Origin: Virgifigura deserti
GTDB taxonomy: Bacteria; Pseudomonadota; Alphaproteobacteria; Dongiales; Dongiaceae
Reading direction: 5' to 3'
NCBI GenBank assembly: GCA_003576685.1
Contig: QOZR01000013.1
Span: forward strand, 1-64,000
Length of the DNA stretch: 64,000 bases
Of this stretch, positions 1 to 8,284 are shown one piece after another. Below the pieces are notes generated by a model. It did no database searches and was not told where the DNA came from. It saw only the letters and a program-made list of their open reading frames with translations. The first letter of the stretch is position 1. The number at the start of each line of letters is the position of its first letter. The translations under genes were made by a program, and so were the position numbers.

Positions 1-768
1 CGCGAGCAGGCAGCCGGGCGTGGCATCCAGCGCCGCCAGCATCGCGGCGACAGCCGGCGCGAGGCCGCAGGCCGCAACGGTCAGGTCGTTGCCGCGCGCG
101 GCAAGCAGCGCGGCGAGCGCGGCGGCATCGGCCGGTGCCTCGGCAAAGCGCGCGGCCTCCGAGAAGGGGCCCGATCGCGCCTGGAAGACCGCGGCGGTCG
201 GCAGTGGCACGCCGGGATTCACGAGGACGAGATGAGCCGGCGGCAACGGCGGCACAGGTGCTAATTCTTCGCCGATTCCGCCGACGAAGCAGGGCGATCC
301 GGCGAGGCAGACGGGCAGGTCGGCACCGAGCATCAACGCGATCCGATCGAGCTGCTTCTCGCCCGGCCTGATCTTCCAAAGCCGCATCAGCGCGAGCAGC
401 GTGGCGGCCGCATCGGCGGAGCCGCCGCCGACGCCGGCCGCGACCGGCAACCGCTTCGTCAGGCGGATCGTCGCACCAGTCCGATTATCCGATCCGAAGG
501 CCTCAGCCAGGAAACGGGCCGCGCGCAGGACGAGGTTGTCGTCATCGGACGGCAGGCGGTCGGCGAACGGCCCGTCCACCGCGAGCGTGAGGTCGGGCGC
601 CGCCTCCACCGTCACGCTGTCGCCCACGCCCGCGAAAACGATCAGGCTGTCGAGCCGATGCAGACCGTCGGCACGGCGGCCGAGAAGATGCAGATAGAGA
701 TTGACCTTGGCGGGGGCGTCGACACGGACGGTTCGCCGAGCCGAGGTCGCCCCGCTGTCAACCTCCAT
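1..768 (-). CDS. ispE: 4-diphosphocytidyl-2-C-methyl-D-erythritol kinase (3' end beyond window)
   Basis: IspE phosphorylates CDP-methylerythritol with ATP in the MEP pathway for isoprenoid precursors. Reading the minus strand from ATG at 768 gives an N-terminus with PAKVNLYLHLLGRR, the usual IspE opening. The GHMP-kinase glycine-rich loop VAAGVGGGSADAAA follows around residue 120, and a NPGVPLPTAAVF segment further on matches the family. About 256 codons are present, and the reading frame is still open at position 1, so roughly 30-40 residues are missing. The start lies 11 nt after the stop of the upstream TPR gene, so the two are probably one transcript. ispH of the same pathway is at 31.1 kb in a separate unit. 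Confidence 0.92.
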   Translation of the reverse strand, partial: MEVDSGATSARRTVRVDAPAKVNLYLHLLGRRADGLHRLDSLIVFAGVGDSVTVEAAPDLTLAVDGPFADRLPSDDDNLVLRAARFLAEAFGSDNRTGATIRLTKRLPVAAGVGGGSADAAATLLALMRLWKIRPGEKQLDRIALMLGADLPVCLAGSPCFVGGIGEELAPVPPLPPAHLVLVNPGVPLPTAAVFQARSGPFSEAARFAEAPADAAALAALLAARGNDLTVAACGLAPAVAAMLAALDATPGCLLA

Positions 769-779
769 CGGCGCCCAAA

Positions 780-2525
780 TCAACTACCGGAGGCGTGCGT
801 GCTGGCGAGTCCGCGCTCGATCTTCGACTCGATATGCGGAATCTGCTCCGCCTCGGGCTCGAAATTCAGCGCCCGCGTCCATTGGAAGCGGGCCTCATTC
901 CGCCGCCCGACCTTCCAATAGGCGTCGCCGAGATGATCGTTGATCACCGGGTCCGTCGGGTTCAGCTCGACCGCCCGCTCCAGATATTTCACCGCCTTGC
1001 CATAGTCGCCGAGGCGGTAAAGCACCCAGCCGAGGCTGTCGACGATGTAGCCGTCCTGCGGCCGCAGGTCGACCGCGCGACGCAGCATGTCCAGCGCGCG
1101 GTCATAGTTCTGGCCCTTCTCGACCCAGGAATAGGCGAGATAATTCATTACATAGGGATGCTCGGGCTCCAGCTCGAGCGCCTTCAGGAAATCGGCCTCG
1201 GCAAGCGGCCACTGGTCGCTGCGCTCGCGCGCGATGCCGCGAAAATACAATGTCGACCAATGCTGCGGCTCAAGCTTGGCGATCCGGTCCACGGCGACGT
1301 CATAGGCTTCCGCGGCCTCGGCAAAGCGCTCCTTGCTGCGAAGCAGATTGCCCAGCCGCAGCGGCGCGTCCTGTCGATCCGGCCGCTCCTCCGACATTGC
1401 CCGGAGCGTTGCGATGGCCTCCTCCGTCTCGCCGAGCATATCGAGGCACTCGGCAATATTGAGGCGCGCCTGCCAGTGCAGCGGCGAACTCCGCGGAATG
1501 TCCCGGTAGGCCTCGACCGCATCGGCGATCCGCTCCTGCCCGATAAGAATGTCGCCCAGCAGCATCTGCGCGATCGGAAGCTGCGGACGCATGTCGAGCG
1601 CCATGCGGGTATAGATCAGCGCCAGGTCGCTCGCGTTCTCCTGATAGAGTACCGTCGCGAGGTCGAACAGCGCCTCGGCAAACCCCTCGCGCAACGTCGC
1701 CACGACCGGGGGCGGCGGCGTGTCGGACTCGAGCGACCGCAGCAGCGGCTCGATCAGCACCGTTCCCAGATTCTGCGCGGCGTATTCCCGATAGAGGGTC
1801 CGCGCCTCATCCGAACGGCCGTGCTGCTGATAGAAGCTTCCCAGAAGCTCGACCAGCCGGAACGACGGTTGCACCGCATCGTCGATCGCCGCCCGATAGC
1901 TCTTCTCCGCGTCGGCCAACCGACCGGCGCGTTCGTTCAGCAGACCGGCATGTAGGTGATAGACCGGCGTGAAGCCGTCCACCTCGCTCAACGGGGCCAA
2001 GATGGCGAGCGCGGGATCGATGCCCTCGAGTTCGAGCGCAAGCCAAGCCTGCAGGATCGGCGTGATGAACTTGCTGAGGCCGTCGGACGGCATCTCCGCA
2101 AGCTGTACCTTCGCCGCCTCCAGATTGCCGGCTGAAACCTCCGCCAGAACGACGGACAATCCCGCCGTTGAAATGTCGGCATTGCGCGCCTCCAGCCGAC
2201 GGGCGAGTTCCGCCGCTTCGGCCATGCGGCCTTCGCTGGCCATCAGCAGATAGGTGTTCTGCAGCAACTCCAGATTCTGCGGATCGTCCGCCAACACGAG
2301 GGCCATGAAGTCGGCGGCCGAATCGAGATCGCGCTCGTTTTGGGCATGGCGGCCGGCCAGATATTGGCCGAATGTCGATGTGCCCATCGGCAGGGCGGCA
2401 GTTGCGGCGCCGGTCTCGGTGGTCGCGCCCCCGCTCGCCGCACAGGCGGGCAACAGCAGCAATCCCGCAAGCATGCCGCGGCTCAGCAGCAAAGGCAGAG
2501 ATCGGCTCTTCAGGATTCTTCTCAC
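780..2525 (-). CDS. TPR-repeat lipoprotein
   Basis: A 581-aa protein made largely of tetratricopeptide repeats, recognisable by pairs such as LGDAYWKVGRRNEA, LGWVLYRLGDYGKAVKYLERAVELNP and LNIAECLDMLGETEEAIATL. TPR proteins are scaffolds for protein-protein contact; the partner here is unknown. I chose the GTG start at 2525 because AAGGAG (complement of 2532-2537) sits 6 nt upstream. That start also gives an N-terminus of basic residues, a hydrophobic stretch and LLLLPACAAS, a plausible lipobox with Cys near residue 28. A longer frame to 2663 exists, but it would translate the repeat-bearing upstream region. The gene follows the ETF-QO gene and precedes ispE, an order I recall from other Rhodospirillales. 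Confidence 0.82.
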   Translation of the reverse strand: MRRILKSRSLPLLLSRGMLAGLLLLPACAASGGATTETGAATAALPMGTSTFGQYLAGRHAQNERDLDSAADFMALVLADDPQNLELLQNTYLLMASEGRMAEAAELARRLEARNADISTAGLSVVLAEVSAGNLEAAKVQLAEMPSDGLSKFITPILQAWLALELEGIDPALAILAPLSEVDGFTPVYHLHAGLLNERAGRLADAEKSYRAAIDDAVQPSFRLVELLGSFYQQHGRSDEARTLYREYAAQNLGTVLIEPLLRSLESDTPPPPVVATLREGFAEALFDLATVLYQENASDLALIYTRMALDMRPQLPIAQMLLGDILIGQERIADAVEAYRDIPRSSPLHWQARLNIAECLDMLGETEEAIATLRAMSEERPDRQDAPLRLGNLLRSKERFAEAAEAYDVAVDRIAKLEPQHWSTLYFRGIARERSDQWPLAEADFLKALELEPEHPYVMNYLAYSWVEKGQNYDRALDMLRRAVDLRPQDGYIVDSLGWVLYRLGDYGKAVKYLERAVELNPTDPVINDHLGDAYWKVGRRNEARFQWTRALNFEPEAEQIPHIESKIERGLASTHASGS

Positions 2526-2630
2526 ATGAAACTCCTTCGGAAGCGGCCGATTTCGGACCGGCCGCCACGGGTATGTCGGGGGGCCGGCCGGATCTGCCTC
2601 ATTCTGCCGCTCGAAAACCCAATACGTCCA

Positions 2631-2674
2631 CAGCTTAACGCATGGCAGCTTAACGAATGCCAAACCTTAACGAA
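2631..2674. repeat. Direct repeats CAGCTTAACG upstream of the TPR gene
   Basis: CAGCTTAACG occurs exactly at 2631-2640 and 2646-2655, and CTTAACG appears again at 2666-2672, so the TTAACG cores are 15 and 17 bp apart. They lie 105-150 bp before the preferred start of the TPR gene, which fits a multi-site operator. The spacing does not match the CtrA consensus TTAA-N7-TTAA. The factor is unknown. Confidence 0.4.
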
Positions 2675-2751
2675 CGATCGGCGACTCCGCCACCCCTCGA
2701 AAGCCCCCCGAGGGCGCCTGGTGAGAATCTAGTGAGAAGCCTTGGGTGGGG

Positions 2752-4398
2752 CTACATGTTCGGATAGTTCGGCCCTCCGCCGCCCTCGGGAACGACCCAG
2801 TTGATGTTCTGCTGCGGATCCTTGATGTCGCAGGTCTTACAGTGCACGCAGTTCTGGGCGTTAATCTGCAGGCGCGGATTGTCTCCGGCCGCGTCGCGCA
2901 CGATTTCATAGACGCCGGCCGGGCAATAACGCTGCTCCGGCGCGTCATAGAGCGCAAGGTTGACGGTGATCGGAACCGCCGGATCCTTCAGCGTCAGGTG
3001 GCTCGGCTGGTTCTCCTCATGGTTCGTGCCGGAGAGGAAGACCGAGGACAGCCGATCGAAGGTGACCTTGCCGTCCGGCTTCGGATAGTCGATGCGCGGC
3101 GCGGCGCTGGCCTTCCTGAGCGTCGTGTTGTCGGCATGGTGATGGAAGGTCCAGGGCGCCCGTCCACGCAGCAGGTAGGTGTCGACCGCCGAATAGGCAA
3201 GCCCGCCCCACAGGCCGCGCTGGAAGGACGGCCGGATATTGCGGACCTTGGCGAGTTCGTCCCACAGCCAGCTCTGCTTCAACCGCTCCGGATAGGTGGT
3301 CAGCTCGCCCACCGCCTCCCCCGCCGGCTCAGCTTGGCGCAGCGCATCGAACGCCGCTTCCGCCGCAACCATCGCGGATTTCATCGCGGTATGCGTACCC
3401 TTGATCTTCGGCACGTTCAGGAAACCGGCGGCGCAGCCGACCAGGACGCCGCCAGGCACCGTCAGCTTCGGGATCGACTGGAAGCCGCCCTCGTTGAGGG
3501 CGCGCGCGCCATAGGCGACGCGCCGCCCGCCCTCGAAGATCGGGCGGATCGCCGGATGCGTCTTGAAGCGCTGCATCTCGTCGAACGGGCTGAGATGCGG
3601 GTTGCTGTAGTCGAGCCCGATGACGAAACCGACCGCCACCTGGTTGTTCTCGAGGTGATAGAGGAACGAGCCGCCATAGGTCGACCGATCGAGTGGCCAG
3701 CCGACGGTGTGCACCACCTTGCCCTGCTGGTGCTTGGCCGGATCGACCTCCCACAGCTCCTTGATGCCGATGCCATAGGTCTGCGGATCGGCGCCGTCGC
3801 GTAAGGAGAACCGCTCAACGAGGCCCTTGGTGAGCGAGCCGCGAGCGCCTTCGGCGAAGAAGGTCAGCCGGCCGTGAAGCTCGACGCCAGGCTGATAGTT
3901 GTCCGTCTGCTGGCCATCCTTGCCGATGCCCATATCACCGGTCGCCACGCCCTTGACCCGGCCGCTCTCGTCATAGAGGACCTCGGCCGCGGCGAAACCC
4001 GGATAAATCTCGACGCCCAGCTCCTCGGCTTGGCCGGCCAGCCACCGGCACAGATTGCCGAGGCTGACGATATAATTGCCGGAATTGTGCATCTGCGGCG
4101 GGGTGGGCAGGCGAATCGCCCGCGTCGCGGTCAGGAATAGGAACTGGTCGTCGGCCGCCGGCGTGTTGAGCGGCGCGCCTTTCTCCTTCCAATCGGGAAT
4201 CAGCTCGTTCAAGGCGCGCGGCTCGACCACCGCGCCAGACAGGATGTGGGCGCCGACCTCCGACCCCTTCTCGACGATACAGACGGACAGCTCATGCTCC
4301 TGCTCGAGGCTGAGCTGCTTCAGGCGAATCGCCGCGGCGAGGCCGGCCGGCCCCGCGCCGACGATCACCACGTCATATTCCATGGCCTCGCGTTGCAT
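2752..4398 (-). CDS. Electron transfer flavoprotein-ubiquinone oxidoreductase
   Basis: ETF-QO passes electrons from reduced electron transfer flavoprotein (fatty-acid and amino-acid dehydrogenases) to ubiquinone at the inner membrane. The protein has an N-terminal FAD dinucleotide fold (VIVGAGPAGLAAA, glycines near residues 14-19), a long FAD/quinone domain, and a C-terminal 4Fe-4S segment CVHCKTCDIKDP with cysteines near 517, 520 and 523 plus the upstream YCPAGVYE cysteine. The length of 548 aa is normal for the family. I chose ATG at 4398 because GGAG lies 6 nt before it; ATGs at 4410 and 4383 are also possible. The electron-donor ETF genes are not in this window. Divergent from the uracil-DNA glycosylase gene. 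Confidence 0.95.
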   Translation of the reverse strand: MQREAMEYDVVIVGAGPAGLAAAIRLKQLSLEQEHELSVCIVEKGSEVGAHILSGAVVEPRALNELIPDWKEKGAPLNTPAADDQFLFLTATRAIRLPTPPQMHNSGNYIVSLGNLCRWLAGQAEELGVEIYPGFAAAEVLYDESGRVKGVATGDMGIGKDGQQTDNYQPGVELHGRLTFFAEGARGSLTKGLVERFSLRDGADPQTYGIGIKELWEVDPAKHQQGKVVHTVGWPLDRSTYGGSFLYHLENNQVAVGFVIGLDYSNPHLSPFDEMQRFKTHPAIRPIFEGGRRVAYGARALNEGGFQSIPKLTVPGGVLVGCAAGFLNVPKIKGTHTAMKSAMVAAEAAFDALRQAEPAGEAVGELTTYPERLKQSWLWDELAKVRNIRPSFQRGLWGGLAYSAVDTYLLRGRAPWTFHHHADNTTLRKASAAPRIDYPKPDGKVTFDRLSSVFLSGTNHEENQPSHLTLKDPAVPITVNLALYDAPEQRYCPAGVYEIVRDAAGDNPRLQINAQNCVHCKTCDIKDPQQNINWVVPEGGGGPNYPNM

Positions 4399-4505
4399 AT
4401 CGATCTCCATCGACTAAACTACACTACAGTTCACGACACTGGCCGCACGGCCGTGTAACATGGGCGCGCACGTCGTTGTAAGTCAGATAATGGCCGTGGC
4501 AGGTT

Positions 4506-5363
4506 ATGTCGATGTCCTCCGACAGCGACTCGTTTCAGCGTAGTTCAGACACTTTTCGCGACCTGTTGCGCTGGCAGGTCGACGCCGGTGCCGACGAGGC
4601 GATCGGCGAAGTGGCGATTAACCGCTACGCGATCGCGGCCGTGCCGACCTCCCCACAGCCTCCGCCGCCTGAGTCGCGGGCGGCGCCTGCCGCGCCCCGG
4701 CCGGCGGTTGTGACAGCCCCGGAAGCCGCCCGGCGCACAGCGCCCGCTGAGGCCGATGACGGGCGCGGTCTCGCGGCATCGGCACGCACGCTGGATGAAC
4801 TGGAAAAGGCGTTGAACGCCTTCAAGGGATGCGCGCTGAAGGAAACTGCGACCAACACCGTCTTCGGTGACGGCAATCCGGAAGCGCGAATCATGCTTGT
4901 CGGCGAGGCGCCAGGCGCCGACGAGGATCGCCTGGGCCGGCCGTTCGTCGGCGTCAGCGGGCAGCTTCTCGACCGGATGCTGGCCTGCATCCAGCTCGAC
5001 CGCCAGAGCGTCTACATCACCAACGTGGTCTATTGGCGTCCGCCGGGAAACCGGAAGCCGACTGCCGCGGAACTATCCGCCTGCCTTCCCTTCATCGAGC
5101 GGCATATCGAGCTGGTATCGCCGGAGATCCTGGTCCTGGTCGGCGGCACGCCGACGAGCGCGCTTCTCGCCCGCAAGGAGGGCATCATGAAGCTGCGCGG
5201 CCGATGGTTTCAGTATCAGTCCCCCGGCATGCCCCATCCGATCCCGACGATCCCGACCTATCATCCGGCCTTTCTTCTGCGTCAGGCGAGCCAGAAACGC
5301 ATGGCTTGGCGGGATCTCCTGGCCATTCGCGAAAAGATCGATGGCCTGGATGCGCAAACGTAA
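4506..5363 (+). CDS. Uracil-DNA glycosylase, family 4/5 type
   Basis: Removes uracil from DNA to start base-excision repair. The C-terminal 190 residues hold the family signatures: GEAPGADEDRLGRPFVG (active-site motif), NVVYWRPPGNRKPT, and PTYHPAFLLRQ for the second catalytic/minor-groove loop. The first roughly 100 residues are proline/alanine-rich and probably a flexible tail. Family-4 enzymes carry a 4Fe-4S cluster. Here the cysteines are in GCALKET, LACIQL and SACLPF, with only one N-terminal cysteine rather than the CxxC of thermophilic members. The gene is divergent from ETF-QO, with 107 bp between the starts. No GTTC-N7-GTTC box is visible upstream. Confidence 0.88.
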   Translation: MSMSSDSDSFQRSSDTFRDLLRWQVDAGADEAIGEVAINRYAIAAVPTSPQPPPPESRAAPAAPRPAVVTAPEAARRTAPAEADDGRGLAASARTLDELEKALNAFKGCALKETATNTVFGDGNPEARIMLVGEAPGADEDRLGRPFVGVSGQLLDRMLACIQLDRQSVYITNVVYWRPPGNRKPTAAELSACLPFIERHIELVSPEILVLVGGTPTSALLARKEGIMKLRGRWFQYQSPGMPHPIPTIPTYHPAFLLRQASQKRMAWRDLLAIREKIDGLDAQT

Positions 5364-5512
5364 CTTGCGCGTCAGAGAGCGAATCCAGACAGCATTCCCC
5401 GAGGTCGCCGCTGAATACAGGAAAATTATAAGCTTCTTCTTCGTGTCTGACGCTTAGTACTTAATACCCAAATTTCTTGCCCCAACAGTCGGCTTGTTAT
5501 AGAAGTCGGCCG

Positions 5513-7111
5513 ATGGGTATTAATAAAAGATTAATGGCTTTCCGCATGAGCGGAAAGCAGCGGATTTGTTTTTTTCTTGTGATGGTGGCGGCCGGAGTCC
5601 TGCTGGCCGTGCCGTCCGCTTGGTCACAATCATCGAAGGACTCGGCACGGACCGCGGCACTGCCGCCGGGTGCGGCGGTGGGAGAAGGCAAAGCCGGAAT
5701 CGCCGAATTTCCGAAGCCGCTCACCGCCATCGACGCGGATCGGTATCGCGACATCTTCCGACTGCAGCGCGAGGGCGATTGGCGCGCCGCGGACGCCCTG
5801 ATCGGCAGCTTGACCGACCTCCGCCTGCTCGGCCATGTGCTCGCGCAGCGCTATCTCCATCCGACGGCTTACCGCTCGAGCTATCGGGAGTTGCGCGACT
5901 GGCTGGCGGCCTATGCCGACCATTCGGACGCGCCCGCGATCTACCGGCTCGCCGTCAAGCGGATGCCGATCGGCGGCACGCCGCCTGCGGAACCGACGGT
6001 CTCGATTCCCGCGACCGGAACGCCCGACAAGGCCGTCGAGCCGGAGAGTCCGCATTGGCAGGCCGGGCTCGACGCCTGGCGCCGCGGCGAGATCGCCGCG
6101 GCAGCGCGCCACTTCGAGAAGGTGGCTCTCGCCGAGGAAAGATCGCCTTGGAACCAAGCGGCCGGCGCGTTCTGGGCCGCGCGCAGCCATCTTAGGGCGC
6201 GCCAGCCGGAGCAGGTCAGTCGCTGGCTGGCGATGGCGGCCGAGCATCCGAGAACCTTCTACGGCCAGATCGCCCGCCGGTCGCTGGGCATGGACTCGGC
6301 CTTGGATTGGGAGGTTCGGCCGCTGGTTCAGGCGGAAGCCCGGGCCCTGCTCGGCACACGCGCCGGGCAGCGCGCGCTGGCGCTGCTTCAGATCGACCAG
6401 AGGGACAGGGCCGAGCGCGAATTGCGGATTCTGCAGACCCGGGCCGGGCCGGAGCTGGCCGATGCCCTGTTCGCCATCTCGCAGGCAGCGGAGATGCCTG
6501 CCCTCGCCTTGCGGCTGGGGGCGGTCGTCAAACTGCGGGAGGGCAAGCCGCTCGACGCGGCGCTCTATCCCCTGCCGGCTTGGCGGCCCGAGGGCGGTTT
6601 CATCGTCGACCGTGCGCTGCTCTATGCGCTGATGCGTCAGGAATCGGCCTTCAATCCGGATGCGGAGAGTCCGGCCGGCGCGATGGGCCTGATGCAGCTG
6701 ATGCCGCAGACGGCGGGCTATATCGCCGGCAACGGGGCCGACTTCACCGGGATGAACCGCCTGGCCCTGCGCGACCCCGCGCTCAACCTGACGCTTGCGC
6801 AGAAATATGTCGATTATCTGCTCACCGACGCGGATATCGGCGGCGACCTTCTGCTGCTCGCCGCCGCCTATAACGCCGGCCCGGGCAACCTTGCCAAGTG
6901 GCGCGGGCGGTTCAGCTATGAGGACGATCCGCTGCTGTTCATCGAAACCATCCCGGTGCGCGAAACGCGCCTGTTCATCGAGCGGGTGCTGACCAACCTG
7001 TGGATCTATCGCGAACGCATGGACCAGCGGGCACCGTCGCTCGACGCCATCGTCGCCGGAGGGTGGCCGGTGTATCATCCGCAGGATTTGGAGACGGCCA
7101 GAATAAGGTGA
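5513..7111 (+). CDS. slt: Soluble lytic murein transglycosylase
   Basis: Cleaves the MurNAc-GlcNAc bond of peptidoglycan in the periplasm, releasing 1,6-anhydro muropeptides. The N-terminus has a hydrophobic signal (ICFFLVMVAAGVLLAVPSAWSQ), followed by an alpha-helical superhelix region and a C-terminal SLT domain. Catalytic Glu is near residue 377 in MRQESAFNPDAESPAGAMG, followed by GLMQLMPQTA and AYNAGPGNLAKW, the three classical SLT motifs. I chose ATG at 5513 (AGAAG 7 nt upstream); a TTG at 5477 and an ATG at 5534 are alternatives. About 532 aa. The C-terminus is followed by a convergent cupin gene. Confidence 0.92.
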   Translation: MGINKRLMAFRMSGKQRICFFLVMVAAGVLLAVPSAWSQSSKDSARTAALPPGAAVGEGKAGIAEFPKPLTAIDADRYRDIFRLQREGDWRAADALIGSLTDLRLLGHVLAQRYLHPTAYRSSYRELRDWLAAYADHSDAPAIYRLAVKRMPIGGTPPAEPTVSIPATGTPDKAVEPESPHWQAGLDAWRRGEIAAAARHFEKVALAEERSPWNQAAGAFWAARSHLRARQPEQVSRWLAMAAEHPRTFYGQIARRSLGMDSALDWEVRPLVQAEARALLGTRAGQRALALLQIDQRDRAERELRILQTRAGPELADALFAISQAAEMPALALRLGAVVKLREGKPLDAALYPLPAWRPEGGFIVDRALLYALMRQESAFNPDAESPAGAMGLMQLMPQTAGYIAGNGADFTGMNRLALRDPALNLTLAQKYVDYLLTDADIGGDLLLLAAAYNAGPGNLAKWRGRFSYEDDPLLFIETIPVRETRLFIERVLTNLWIYRERMDQRAPSLDAIVAGGWPVYHPQDLETARIR

Positions 7112-7135
7112 CGCTCGCCGGCATCGCACGCGACA

Positions 7136-7531
7136 TTAGAGCGGGCGGTGCTGCGTCCCCTCGCCGGCGGTGACGAACATCAGCTCGCCCGGGGTGCGGA
7201 CGATGATCCGATGCCATACCCCCTTCGGCACGATGCAGGCCTCTTTCGCCCGCAGCGCGATACGCCGCTCGCCCCCCATCTCCTCCAGGAGGATGTCGGC
7301 CGCACCCGACAGAAGATAGAGGAGCTCGTCGCCGGCCGGATGCATCTCCCAATGCGTCATGTCCCCGGTCAAAGGAAAAGCCCCCATAAGCCGCCCACCG
7401 ACGCGGAGGGCGCCGGACTCGAGCTCGGCCCAAAAATCGGCCGTCAGTTCGATCGGGGTCGTGACGCCTCCATCCTTGAGATCCACATAAGTGCCGGAGA
7501 GGTCGAAGGCGGGCTTCTCGGATGTCGTCAT
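7136..7531 (-). CDS. Single-domain cupin protein
   Basis: A 131-aa small beta-barrel. Metal-ligand type residues appear in THWEMHPAGDELLYLLSG (cupin motif 1, modified) and VPKGVWHRIIV (motif 2 with the single His). Such stand-alone cupins may be metal-dependent enzymes or sugar/metabolite binding proteins; nothing here identifies the substrate. The gene is convergent with slt and divergent from moaB, so it is probably a single-gene unit. Confidence 0.75.
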   Translation of the reverse strand: MTTSEKPAFDLSGTYVDLKDGGVTTPIELTADFWAELESGALRVGGRLMGAFPLTGDMTHWEMHPAGDELLYLLSGAADILLEEMGGERRIALRAKEACIVPKGVWHRIIVRTPGELMFVTAGEGTQHRPL

Positions 7532-7633
7532 GTTTCCTCCCTTGCGATCGCCATCGAACTATGGCTTTCCGCTCCTGTTAACAGCGCTTAGAGTCCGCCC
7601 AAGATCTTCAACATCCCGGATCGGTGGCAGGTC

Positions 7634-8179
7634 ATGGCACGTATCGACGAATCCCAACCCTTTCTCCCGGTCAGTATCGCCGTCCTGACCGTCTCGGACA
7701 CGCGCAGCGAGGTCGACGATAAATCCGGCCGGACCCTGGTCGAGATGATCGAGCGCGACGGCCACAGAGTTGCGGCGCGCACCATCGTCCGCGACGAGAT
7801 TGAAGCGATCGTGAATCAGCTGCGCGCCTGGATCGCCGATCCCGCGATCGACGTGGTGATCTCGACCGGCGGCACCGGGCTCACCGGCCGGGACGTGACG
7901 CCGGAGGCTTTCAAGACGGTCTATGAAAAGGAGATCGAGGGCTTCGGCGAGCTGTTCCGGATGATCAGCTATGGGAAGGTCAAGACCTCGACGATCCAGT
8001 CCCGGGCGACCGGCGGCGTCGCCGAAGGCACCTACCTCTTCGCCCTGCCCGGCTCGCCCGGCGCCTGCCGCGACGGCTGGGACGAGATCCTGCGCTGGCA
8101 GCTCGACAGCCGGCACCGCCCCTGCAACCTCGTGGAGCTGATGCCGAGGCTGAAGGAGCATCTGACCACGGGCGGATAA
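7634..8179 (+). CDS. moaB: Molybdenum cofactor biosynthesis protein MoaB/MogA type
   Basis: This family binds molybdopterin and adenylates it before molybdate insertion (well shown for MogA; MoaB often takes its place). The 181-aa product has the MoCF fold with VSDTRSEVDDKSG at the start, the signature STGGTGLTGRDVTPEA near residue 80, and ALPGSPGACRDGWDEI near the end. No other moa/moe genes are in this window. The MOSC protein at 61.2 kb is another possible user of molybdopterin chemistry. Confidence 0.9.
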   Translation: MARIDESQPFLPVSIAVLTVSDTRSEVDDKSGRTLVEMIERDGHRVAARTIVRDEIEAIVNQLRAWIADPAIDVVISTGGTGLTGRDVTPEAFKTVYEKEIEGFGELFRMISYGKVKTSTIQSRATGGVAEGTYLFALPGSPGACRDGWDEILRWQLDSRHRPCNLVELMPRLKEHLTTGG

Positions 8180-8245
8180 GGCATTCTTGCTGCCGGCGAC
8201 CGACCTTCCATCAATACAGGCCCGCAGCGAAGCATTGCATCGTAT

Positions 8246-8260
8246 GTTCTTGATTTGTTC
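8246..8260 (+). promoter_or_regulatory. LexA (SOS) box, GTTC-N7-GTTC
   Basis: GTTC at 8246-8249 and GTTC at 8257-8260 are separated by exactly 7 nt (TTGATTT). This matches the direct-repeat LexA site known from alphaproteobacteria. It lies 24 nt before the ATG of the radical SAM gene, a position where LexA would block transcription. Confidence 0.72.
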
Positions 8261-8284
8261 TAGATTTGCGAATAGCATTTCTGG

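Noticed and set aside
2526..2663. Upstream extension of the TPR lipoprotein to 2663
   Set aside because: It would place the signal peptide 46 residues inside the protein and translate the CTTAACG repeats; the GTG at 2525 has AAGGAG upstream.
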